Assembly: GCA_029215795.1 (NCBI GenBank)
Contig: JARDYH010000002.1
Span: forward strand, 8,673,001-8,737,000
Direction: 5' to 3'
DNA length: 64,000 nt
Source: Anniella stebbinsi
Taxonomy: Eukaryota; Chordata; Lepidosauria; Squamata; Anniellidae
In this document: positions 44,115 through 53,575 of the stretch, one piece after another
How positions within the stretch are numbered: position 1 is the stretch's first letter
How the letters are laid out: each line of letters starts with the position of its first letter
The notes under the pieces: generated by a model
The model's input: only the letters and a program-made list of their open reading frames with translations
The model's database searches: none
What the model was told of the DNA's origin: nothing
Made by a program: the position numbers and the translations under genes

Positions 44115-45071
44115 ATATATTTCTCTATGCCTTCGATAACAGCATCAGCTAAGGACAGTGTGTCCCCTCTGAATGAATGCTTGGAGGCGGTAATGGGCCG
44201 GATGAGAAAAAACAAACTGAAGCTGAATCCAGACAAGACAGAGGTGCTTGCTGTCAAAGGCCGCAACCTGGGTTTGGAGGTGTGTCAATCAGTTCTGGAT
44301 GGGGTTACACTCCCCCTGAAAGACTGTGTTCGCAGCTTGGGGGTGCTCCTGGATCCGTTGCTCCAAATGACAGCCCAGATAGATGCGACAACCAGGAGTG
44401 CCTATTATCAGCTTCGGCTGATATGCCAGCTGCACCCCTTCCTAGAGTTGGCAGACCTAAAGATGGTAGTGCACGCGCTGGTAACTTCGAGGCTCGACTT
44501 CTGCAATGCACTGTACATAGGGCTACCTTTGTGTCTAGTCCGGAAACTTCAACTAGTTCAAAATATGGCAGCCAGGTTGGTCACCAGTACACCAGTACTC
44601 CAGCTTTAAAATAGCTCCACTGGCTGCCAATTAGTTTCCGGGCGAAGTATAAAGTGTTGGTCATTACCTTTAAAAGCCCTACATGGTTTGGGTCCAGGTT
44701 ACCTGCGGGATCGCCTTCTCTCATACAATCTGCCCTGCACGCTCAGGTCCTCTGGGAAGAACTTACTGCAGTTGGCCAAGACTAGGCTGACAACTGTTAC
44801 CCAGAGGACCTTCTCTTCTGCCGTTTCCAGACTGTGGAATGACCTGCCAGAGGAGACTCGTCAACTTAACAGTCTTTTAGAATTTAAGAAAGCTATAAAG
44901 ACTGTTCTCTCCCGGCAGGCATATCCAGTGGAATTTTAGAATGTTTTTAGGATTTTTTAGGATGTTTTAATGCAGTTTTAATAATGTGTGTCATGTTTTA
45001 ATCAGTTTTAGGTATTTTATCATATTGTTGTTCCCTGCCTCAATCCAAATGGAGAGGCGGGTAAGAAGTAA

Positions 45072-45103
<32 letters not shown>

Positions 45104-45104
45104 G
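44115..45104 (+). pseudogene. L2-clade LINE, 5'-truncated copy with a frame break
   Basis: The copy begins in the RT domain just after the YADD motif (IYFSMPSITASAKDSVSPLN) and runs to the C terminus (SRQAYPVEF, stop near 44939), 3' UTR and (ATT)n tail at 45072-45103. It is close in sequence to the intact L2 at 10.2 kb. A deletion near 44595-44605 and a one-base insertion near 44676 break the frame. The end hairpin is CCTGCCTC...GAGGCGGG. Confidence 0.9.
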
Positions 45105-45492
45105 CATGTGTCCACCAAAAATATTCATTAATTTTTGAATTCGTAATTGCGGTCATCTCATTCCTGATTCCCAGTTCGATTTGTACAAATTTTCTAATTT
45201 GTGCAAATTTCCTCCATAGATTGAATCGTTTCCACTTTAGTTGATGGAGGAAAGTTTGCAAATTTAGGGAAACTTGCACCAATCTCCCATTCAATCTCCC
45301 ATTTGATTTGCAGAAGATCCCTTTTCTCATAGAGAGAGCAGTGATTGCAAGCGTGAATGGCAGTAGGAAACAAGACAAGAGGTGAGAAGATGTTCAGAGA
45401 ATCCTACTGATCTAGAACATCACTCATTCACCCATCCCTACCATGCCATTGAACTTAATGGGACTTACCATGAAGGGAGAAGGTGCTCTTTC

Positions 45493-45493
<1 letters not shown>
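45105..45493. other. Anonymous non-coding DNA
   Basis: It lies between two L2 copies of opposite orientation. Words such as TTTGTGCAAATTTCCTCCAT recall 31.0-31.1 and 40.4 kb, so an undescribed repeat is possible. Confidence 0.4.
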
Positions 45494-45526
<33 letters not shown>

Positions 45527-46075
45527 TCTTACCCACCTCTCCCTCTGGGTCGAGGTGGGGAACAACATTAAATAAAACAATACATACATTAAACTGGTTA
45601 AAAGAGCATATAAAGCCGATACAATATTAAAATAACAATCAGGACATCTTAAAATTCATCTGGGTAGGTATTCCAGAAGTGATTAGTCCTCATGGCTGTC
45701 TTAAACTTGGAAAGAGTATTAAGAGTATTGGAAAGAGTATTAAGTTGATGAATCTCACCCTGCAGACCATTTCACAGGCTGAAGAACCTGTGTGTGCAGG
45801 TGGATTGTACGTGGGATGGTGATCCCGCAGGTAACCTGGACCCAAACCATGTAGGGTGTTAAAGGTAATAGCCAACACTTTGTTCTTTGCCCAGAAACTA
45901 ATTGGCAGCCACTGGAGTGATTTTACTGTTGGTGTAATATGGTCACCCCTAGGTGTACCAGTGGCTGACCCGGCTGCCGTATGTTGAACTAGATGAAGTT
46001 TCCAAACTAGGTACAATGGTAGCCCTGTGTTCAACACATTGCAGAAGTCGAGCCTCAAAGTTATCAGCTGATTTA
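45494..46075 (-). pseudogene. L2-clade LINE 3' fragment, reverse orientation
   Basis: It starts (reading + strand) with (TAA)n, then the inverse of the L2 3' hairpin (CACCTCTCCCTCTGGGTCG). The minus-strand frame 45690-46058 reads RLDFCNVLNTGLPLYLVWKL and LQWLPISFWAKNKVLAI, which match the C-terminal domain of the intact L2. Its frame departs after YNPPAH, so it is inactive. Confidence 0.85.
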
Positions 46076-46447
46076 TGTAAAATTGGCCTTTATGAAAAAG
46101 CCCCCCCTCTTAACCCTCCATGACACTTGGGACTACTGGGCAGGAGTCTCCATTGCCACTTGCCAAGGATTGGCAGGTGGTGACAGGGACCCCTATGAGC
46201 CGCCACTTTTACACAAAATGGTGGCTTGCTCAGGGGGCGCTCACCAGTCCTGCACATCCAATCCGTGATCTGGCCAGGTGAGCTCAGAGACTCAGTGTGC
46301 GGGTCTGGGAGGAACGAATGGCGCTGGCAGCTTTGAGGGTGCCCCTCTGAAACCAGCCAACAATGAGTCCATCCATCTGTCCAGGTGCAGCCAAATGAAA
46401 TTTGGCCTTTTTGAGCCTCCGTTGCACTGTCATGCTGAAATTTGGCA
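46076..46447. other. Non-coding DNA
   Basis: CACTTTTACACAAAATGG near 46205 recalls 2.47-2.69 kb. No gene is recognised. Confidence 0.4.
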
Positions 46448-46461
46448 GCAAACTGCCATTA

Positions 46462-46902
46462 TTATTATTGTATCTCTTTCTTGCTAGTAGCTGTTTTTCT
46501 AGATGGACAAATGATGCTGTCCTTTACAGATTCAGGAATTTCCTGACAATTGAGCATGTTTTAATTATGACTACTTTCTGGATGTTGGTGTGGATGTATT
46601 TTGGTAGGCCCAGTTTCTGGAGGTTTTCTGTATAATTTTTTTGATGTGATGTCGGTGACTGATGTGACTAACGGAATAATTGTGACCTTTTCCTGTTGCC
46701 ATAGTTCTTTGACTTCCATGGCTAGTGGTGTCTAATTGTCTCTCTTTTCTTCTTCCCTTTCAACAATATTTTTGTCATTTGGTATTGCTATGTCGATGAG
46801 GTACAGTTTTTCTTTTTTGTCTATGATGATTATATCTTGTCAGTTGAAGGGTATTGTCTTGTCGGTATGAATTGTTCTGTCCCAATATATTTTATGATCT
46901 GC
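46462..46902 (-). pseudogene. R4/Dong-type LINE endonuclease relic
   Basis: On the minus strand it reads ADHKIYWDRTIHTDKTIPF, DKKEKLYLIDIAIPNDKNI and ELWQQEKVTIIPLVTSVT, closely matching the copy at 30.3 kb. It has in-frame stops (after TIPFN and KRDN) and a frameshift in the KK run. It extends past YIHTNI with KVVIIKTCSIVRKFLNL and a stop, which may be the true C terminus. ATT/TAA repeats flank both sides (46448-46461 and 46903-46941). Confidence 0.85.
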
Positions 46903-46941
46903 GTTATTATTATTATTATTATTGTTATTATTATTATTATT
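46903..46941. repeat. (ATT)n microsatellite
   Basis: Imperfect ATT units with one GTT, abutting the 5' side of the minus-strand R4 relic. Confidence 0.9.
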
Positions 46942-47229
46942 GTTTGCCACAGCTGAATTCTGTTACCTTCTTCTTTGGAAACTGAACCCTGTATGAGTGC
47001 TGGAACCTCTGAAACTTCCCATCACTCCGAACTGAGGTGCACATGCATGACAATATTTTAGAAACAGTTTGGTCTGAAATTCCGTCTCAGGATTAGTAGA
47101 CGGAGTGTATGGAAAATGTAAATCATTTGAAGGGTACAATCCTATTGCCAATTGAAGGACAGCTGAAGTGCCCTAGGGTGCAGCATGCATCCTGCTCCAG
47201 TGGTGCAGGTTGGGAATATGACCCTTATG

Positions 47230-47549
47230 TAGGGTGACCAGATAAAATCTAGGTCAGGGCTCATGTAACTTTAACAGTTGTAGAGAAAAGGGAATTTCAG
47301 CCAGTGTCATTTGTATGCAATTAGTTCCTGGTGAAATTCCCTTTTCATCACAACAGTTAAAGTTGCAGGCACTATACTAGAGTGACCATATACAAAAGAA
47401 GGCAGGCCCCCTGCAACTTTAACTGTGGTGATGAAGAGGGAATTTCACCAGGAACTAATTGCATACAAATGACACTGGCTGAAATTCCCTTTTCTCTACA
47501 ACTGCTAAAGTTACATGAGCCCTGACCTGGATTTTATCTGGTCACCCTA
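47230..47549. mobile_element. Palindromic MITE, TAGGSTGACC family (subfamily B), full length
   Basis: The ends are TAGGGTGACCAGATAAAATC and GATTTTATCTGGTCACCCTA. A perfect 8-bp duplication, CCCTTATG, lies at 47222-47229 and 47550-47557. Length is 320 bp, with almost fully pairing arms and a short asymmetric centre. Confidence 0.95.
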
Positions 47550-47557
47550 CCCTTATG

Positions 47558-48904
47558 CATCCAGAGGTCCTATTGCCTGCTCATGGACTGCCCCACCATC
47601 ATAGATGTTCTGCCAGTGCAGGGGAGATCTTGGCATGTCTGGGCTGAGCACCAGATCAAAAACTGTTCCCATGTCCTAATTTAAGTCTCTGGGGAAGGAT
47701 GAAACGCAAATAAATAAATAAATAAATAATACTTAGTTTCAGAAACCTACCTAGAAGCAGTTGTGTAAGAAACCACTTCCTTCCTGCCTTCCCAAATGCT
47801 CGATGACATCTGTTGTTCTGTTTTAAAGAATCTGTCATTGTGATTTTAAGGCCAAGCCGTGGCTGTATATCTGTGGTAAACTTTAAGGAAACTGCCGGTT
47901 TTAGATAAATGGATGCTATTAAAGTTCTAAGTTATGGCAGACAGAGAGGCCAATACAAACCTCCATTGTTTATGGGCCTTATTTCTGCCTGCCACACATT
48001 TCTGCACTGCATTCAGCTCCTTTTATCAAATTCTTGAACACGGCAATCAACTATGTCTAAATTCCGTTTCCTTTATCGGAGGGAGGCTATGACACACCTT
48101 TGTATATTGTCTCACGGGTTGAGGAAATGTCGATGAAGTAGTCCTGGACTTTACAGCCTTTTCAAAAGTAACAATAAAACAAGGCATTTCTTCTTGGTGG
48201 TGCATTGGAGGCTTATGGTATGGTAAGGCTAAGATGGATTAGATACAGCCAATAAAAAGTGTCTTGGGCAACACTATCTGATATACTGACCAAGCACACA
48301 GTAACAATGGGAGTCCAACTCAATCAGGGGCAAAAAATTGAGGCCTCCATATCACAGGCCCATGTCAGCCCTGTCTGGAAATCCCATGAGAACCCCCAGC
48401 ACCTTTTACCAGCACAAAAAGAAAGGAAAAGAACACTCTAGGAATAGGCTCTATGGTTCTTGCTATAGAAGCCTTGTTCCTACAGCATCCTAGGAAACAG
48501 TGCTTGAATGTTCTACCTACCGGCTAGGACACACTAGATTCCTAGAGCATTTTCTCCATTCTTTTTGGAGGGGGCAAGGCTATTTTAATACCTTTGCAGT
48601 CTCAAGATACATAACATTCTGTTCCATGTGAGACTGCAGTGTATGTTGATTTATTCATTTTTATTGATTACATTTCCACCCACTACCCAAGCTCTCTGTT
48701 GAAGATTACTCAAAGGTCTCAAGCTTTGCAAACTGCAATTTCCTTTATTAGGGATGTGCAAATCAGCAAAATGAAAGATCACTGAGGTCCTCCAAATTCC
48801 ACTTTGAAGCTCATGCCCACTTGTGTCCGTTTCAGATGGTGTTCTCTGTGTTGTTTTTCTCTTTCCACTTGAGCATTTGTGCATATTTTCATACACATTT
48901 CCCC
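47558..48904. other. Non-coding DNA
   Basis: A (AAAT)n tract lies at 47708-47729. No gene is recognised. Confidence 0.5.
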
Positions 48905-48959
48905 CTCTACAACTGTTAAAGTTACATGAGCCCTGACCTAGATTTTATCTGGTCACCCT
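48905..48959. mobile_element. Right-arm fragment of TAGGSTGACC MITE (subfamily B)
   Basis: It reads TCTACAACTGTTAAAGTTAC, ATGAGCCCTGACCTAGATTT and ATCTGGTCACCC. The left part is missing. Confidence 0.8.
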
Positions 48960-49035
48960 TGAGCACCTTTTCAAAATGTACACATTTTCTCCCATTGATT
49001 AAAATGTGTTTGTGCATGCTTTTTCATGCACAAAC

Positions 49036-49462
49036 CCTTCCTAGAGTTGGAAGACCTAAAATCAGTAGTGCACGCGCTGGTAACTTCGAGACTCGACTTC
49101 TGCAATGCGCTGTACTTAGGGCTACCTCTGTGCCTAGTCTGGAAACTTCAACTAGTTCAAAATATGGCAGCCAGGTTGGTCACTGGTGCACCTAGGGGTG
49201 ACCATATCACACCAGCTTTGAAATCTCTCCACTGGCTACCAATTAGTTTCCAGGCAAAGTACAAAGTGTTGATCATTACCTTTAAAGCCCTACATGGTTT
49301 GGGTCCAGGTTACCTGCGGGATTGCCTTCCCCCATACAATCTGCCCCGAATGCTTAGGTCGTCTGGGAAAAATTTATTACAGTCAACAAAAACTAGACTG
49401 ACAACCATTACCCAGAGGACCTTCTCTTCTGCCGCTCCCAGATTGTAGAATGACCTGCTCAT
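49036..49462 (+). pseudogene. L2-clade LINE fragment, truncated at both ends
   Basis: The frame reads PFLELEDLKSVVHALVTSRL and HWLPISFQAKYKVLIITFKA, corresponding to about residues 712-850 of the L2 ORF at 10.2 kb. It stops after AAPRL and the 3' UTR and tail are absent, unlike normal L2 insertions. This suggests a later deletion or rearrangement at its 3' side. Confidence 0.88.
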
Positions 49463-50397
49463 CCAGATCCCCCTCTACCCAGTTACCTGGCAGCATGCTA
49501 ATCACCAGAGGGTTGAATGGATGGGGTAGTCCCCCATCTCTTCTTCTTCCCTCCTTCCTGCTCACCACTGCCTGTCATGTGCATGCCCGTTCCCTCTGGC
49601 ATTCACATGTGCTGGCAACCTGACATGAGACACTCACTTCGGTGAGACTTCTTTTTATGGAGGAAATCCCACAGTAAAAGGTTCAACAGTTTTGCATTCC
49701 AAAAAACACTTAAAGCTGAATGATGTTCAGAAAGCTTTAGGCTCTATTCCTGACACTATCTTTCACGGGGAGGGGGATTCTTGAAAGGCTTAGCAAACCA
49801 TTCCAAGGGAGCTCCTCCAAATGCCACATATGATGGTGACTCCAGGGACATGGCTCACGCCCATATGATCACGGGAATGGTAAAATCTCATGCACAGCAT
49901 CCCCATCTTTTCTGCTTAGCACTGGCAACTCCCTGCCACCTGAGTCTGGCCACAAACACACAAGCTACAGCAAATGCAAGTTTAAGTCTATGAAAAGCCT
50001 CATAGCCATGTTGAAGACACTGCCTGATGCTGTCAGAGCTACAGCCTTGAGGGAACTATGTGAGAGGTTGGGGAATAGAGGTTTTGAAGGATCACTGGTG
50101 GACGGCAGGGAGAAGGAAGCCTGTCTGGGATGAGGGAAGGAGAAGAGTGCTTGAACGCTCAGGGGAGTCAGGGAGTGAATGCATCCTGTTGTATATCCAG
50201 TTGTTGTTGTTGCTGCTGCTGGTGGTGTTTCTAAGTACTGTACATATACTGACAGATAAAAGAGTCCATGCCTACAGTCTCACAGTCTAATGAATATGAT
50301 ATAAAAGGAAAAAGGAATGGAGAGGGAAGAGGAAAGCAAGCATTGGAGGAGGAGCTTCTTCTCAGGCCAATGGATGGAGCCAGATTGGTCACACGTC
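49463..50397. other. Anonymous non-coding DNA
   Basis: No gene or recognised repeat. Confidence 0.5.
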
Positions 50398-50442
50398 TAT
50401 CATAGTATCATAGAATACTAGAATTGGAAGGGGCCTATAAGG

Positions 50443-50798
50443 TAGGGTGACCAGATTAAATCCAGGTCAGGGCTCATGTAACTTTAACAGTTGTAGAGAA
50501 AAGGGAATTTCAGCCAGTGTCATTTGTATGCAATTAGTTCCTGGTGAAATTCCCTCTTCATCACAACAGTTAAAGTTGCAGGGGCCCTTCCTTCTTTTGT
50601 ATATGGTCATTCTAGTATAGTGCATGCACCTTTAACAGTTGTGATGAAGAGGGAATTTCACCAGGAACTAATTGCATACAAATGACACTGGCTGAAATTC
50701 CCTTTTCTCTACAACTGTTAAAGTTACATGAGCCCTGACCTGGATTTTATATGGTCACCCTACCAATGGAGGTTCATATGAGTAATGCTTCTCCATAC

Positions 50799-50836
<38 letters not shown>

Positions 50837-51189
50837 CCACCACCACCAATATCATCATCCCTCCACATAGAAAACAAGGTTTAAGTGAGAAGGGTTCTGG
50901 CCTAGCCTTCTCCCTGATGAGCTAGTTTTCTGAATGGGGTGGACATGTGCCTTGAGTGCCATTAGCTGCCTTAAGTTTAATTTTTCTTGCTAGAAAGGAA
51001 GGGTACAAATCAAATGAATAAATAAATAAATAAATATGAAGCTCCATCTCAAGTGGTACAGCCCAGACACTGATTTACTACTTCAGTTAAAGTTAGGACC
51101 AATGAATTATGACACTGGCTGAAATTCCCTTTTCTCTACAACTGTTAAAGTTACAGGAGCCCTGACCTGGATTTTATCTGGTCACCCTA
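50443..51189. mobile_element. Composite MITE carrying copied flanking DNA
   Basis: A perfect 8-bp duplication, CTATAAGG, lies at 50435-50442 and 51190-51197, so the 747-bp block behaves as one insertion. It consists of a full 320-bp subfamily-B palindromic MITE (50443-50762), then 348 bp (50763-51110) homologous to 36873-37250 next to another MITE, then a 79-bp MITE right arm (51111-51189) ending ATCTGGTCACCCTA. The outermost ends match each other (ACCAGAT/ATCTGGT), while the inner end has ATATGGT like the 36553 copy. Confidence 0.92.
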
Positions 51190-51197
51190 CTATAAGG

Positions 51198-51626
51198 CCA
51201 TTGAGTACAACCCCCTGCTCAATGCCAGAATCCACCTTAAAGCATCCCTGACAGATGGTTGTCTAGCTGCCTCTTCAATGCCTCTAGTGTGGGAGAGCCC
51301 ATGACCTCCCTAGGTAATTGGTTCCATTGTCGTATTGCTCTAACAGTCAGGAAGTTTTTCCTGATGTCCAGCCGGAATCTGGCTTCCTGTAACTTGAGCC
51401 CATTATTCTGTGTCCTGCACTCTGGGTTGATTGAGAAGAGATCCTGGCCCTCCTCTGTGTGACAACCTTTCAAGTATTTGAAGAGTGCTATCATGTCTCC
51501 CCTCAGTCTTCTCTTCCTCAGGCTAAACATGCCTAATTCTTTCAATCTCTCCTCATAGGGCTTTGTTTCCAGACCCCTGATCAACCTTGTTGTCCTCTCT
51601 GAACTTGACCATCTAGAACTTGGCAT
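51198..51626 (-). pseudogene. CR1 ORF2 C-terminal domain
   Basis: The minus-strand frame reads YEERLKELGMFSLRKRRLRG, DMIALFKYLKGCHTEEGQDL and LDIRKNFLTVRAIRQWNQLP, the well-known end of CR1 ORF2. It is open over about 125 codons. The upstream RT portion is joined to it through frame breaks. Confidence 0.9.
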
Positions 51627-51639
51627 TTATCCATATTGA

Positions 51640-51850
51640 ATTTCATTCTGTTGTTTTCAGTCCAGTGTTCCAGTCTATCAAGATCGCTTTAGAGTTTGTT
51701 TCTGTCTGTCAGAGGGTATTAGCAATCCCACCCAAAGTTGTGTCATCTGCAAATTTGATAAGCATTCCCTGCACCTTCTCATCCAAGTCATTAACCAAAA
51801 TGTTGAAGAGCACTGAGCCCAGGACTGAGCCCTGTGGTACCCCACCCATT
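51640..51850 (-). pseudogene. CR1 RT active-site remnant
   Basis: On the minus strand the segment translates to GSVLGSVLFNILVNDLDEKV and LIKFADDTTLGGIANTL, the CR1 form of the RT active-site region, with FADD as catalytic motif. Stops follow shortly after. The join to endonuclease sequence on its upstream side marks the internal deletion. Confidence 0.85.
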
Positions 51851-51888
51851 ACCTCCCCCCAGTGTGACTCTGCCTCCCTTTCTATTTG

Positions 51889-52110
51889 TTATGTGTGTGT
51901 TTTTAACAAGTTATATCCTTCAATTGCTATATCCCAGTCATGGGAGTCATCCCACCAAGTTTCAGTTATACCTATCAAGTTGTATTTGCCTTCATGTATT
52001 AAGCGTTCAAGTTCATTCTGTTTGTTTCGCATACTCTGGGCATTAGTATATAGACATTGAAGCCCATGTGCTTTGTAGTCTGGCTTCTTTTGTACATTGT
52101 TGTGATCACT
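51889..52110 (-). pseudogene. CR1 ORF2 endonuclease N-terminal part
   Basis: The frame reads LQCLYTNAQSMRNKQNELER and then NLIGITETWWDDSHDWDIAI. NAQS and the glutamate in TETWW are the first catalytic motifs of the APE-type endonuclease. It ends at a stop after LLKTHT, and the rest of the domain is deleted. Confidence 0.9.
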
Positions 52111-52159
52111 GTTTTGGGGCACTATTGGAGCTGTTCTCTCCATTATGGTGCATAAGCCT

Positions 52160-53100
52160 TCATCCCTTGTTGCCTCAAAGTTTACGTCTCCCAGCCCTTG
52201 TGAGGTGCAACCCATCCCTTGCCAGCAGTCCATCTTCCAAGTAGCATAGCCCATGGTCCCAGAATTCGAATCCCTCACATCAGCACCACCTTTGTAGCCA
52301 ATCGTTAACCCGGAGTATTTTTCTTTCCCTTTCTATTCCTCTTCCAAGAACTGGGAGAATGGCTGAGAAAACTATCTGGGCCCCAAAGTTCTTGAGATTC
52401 CTTCCCAGAGCTTCAAAGTCTGATGCGATTTCTTCATAGCTCTGCTTGGCAATATCATTTGTTCCCACATGGATGAGAAGAAAAGGATATGTGTCAGTGG
52501 GCTTGATGAGCTTTGGCAACCCTTCAGTCACCTCTCTAATCTGTGTTCCAGGGAGACAGCATATCTGGCAAGTCCATGGGTTTTCATGACATACTTCGGT
52601 TTCAATACCATGCAGCAGGGTGTCTCCCACAATTACTACTCTTTTCTTCTTCTTGGTTGGCTGGCCTTCTGCCTCTTGCTCACTGTTGCACGGGGTCTTC
52701 TGTAATTCTTCCTCTGCAGGCTGTCCTCCAGGAGCTGAAAGCGGTTGCATAACTCTAATGGTTCCACTGGTGCAGAGTGTCTTCTAATTCTTCTGCTCCT
52801 GTCACCCTTTTCCAAGGAGTTCCCTCTTCATCTCAGCATTCTCCACTTCTGCTTTGGCTTGCTGTTGCTCTTTAATCCCTTGCCCTTCTTGTTGCTGTTG
52901 CAGTTCCACCGTTCTGTCTAAGACCTCTTTGCCTTCTCTTATTCCTTGGACAGTGGAAACTTGCCATTCGAGTGCTTTCACTTTTTCTTCCAATAGTGCA
53001 ACCAGCTTGCACTTGTTGCAGTTAACGCCATGTTAATCTCAGGCAGGAACACGAACATTGCACACACTTTGCAGGTCACCACCACTAGAGACTCATTTCC
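52160..53100 (-). pseudogene. CR1 ORF1: zinc finger, coiled coil and SGNH esterase
   Basis: Reading the minus strand: a cysteine cluster (VVVTCKVCAMFVFLPE, then CNKCKLVALL in another frame) at 53000-53095; a coiled coil, LLEEKVKALEWQV, at 52800-53000; and an esterase at 52280-52750. The esterase has VVIVGDTLLHG, where threonine replaces the nucleophilic serine of GDS, then LIHVGTND. After a UGA stop near 52277 the frame continues EGFEFWDHG and DGLHL, the last catalytic block. Several breaks make it inactive. In intact CR1 the protein binds RNA and the esterase may act on lipids. Confidence 0.87.
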
Positions 53101-53575
53101 ATCCATAGTCTCCATTTCTGTTTTGTTTCTGCCTTCTGAGTGTGTTGGAATTTTGTTAAGGACCTCTCCCTTGACCTCCCCTGCCGAACTCCCCCTGACA
53201 AACTCCTGTTTGCTCTCCCTGTTTGCTCTCTCTCTGGGAGCTCTCTTCCTTATATTCCTTCTAATCCAGCTGGGGCAGCTTCCTCTTCTCTGTTCTGCTC
53301 AGCCAGGAGTCAGGAAACAGAATGAATTTCCCCACCCATTCATTTGCTGAGATAAATCAGGCAACAGCCTTCCAGGCCCAGCAGCAGCTTTTAGCAGCTT
53401 TCAGCAGCAGCTTTCAGGACACACCACTCAAATCTGCTCTCAGGAGCACATGGCAGCTCTGAATAGGCAGCTGCCTGGATTTACTTGAGGCCTCCCTCCT
53501 CTTTACATTGGTCTCCTCTTTCAGTACACGGCACTCCCCCTGACAAACTCATGTTTGCTCTCCCTGTTCTTGTGT

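Larger units (their letters stand above)
50398..53575 (-). mobile_element. CR1-type LINE, rearranged copy with 5' UTR, ORF1, ORF2 remnants and 3' end
   Basis: Reading the minus strand: a 5' UTR in which a word of about 36 bp, with CTCCCCCTGACAAACTC, occurs twice 345 bp apart (53188 and 53533). ORF1 (zinc finger, coiled coil, esterase) follows to about 52160, then the start of the ORF2 endonuclease, the RT active-site region and the C-terminal domain. The 3' end has ATTCTATGATACTATG, the CR1-type octamer tail. About 1.5 kb of ORF2 is deleted near 51850-51862. The 3' UTR is interrupted by the composite MITE at 50443-51189. The 5' boundary is approximate. Confidence 0.88.
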
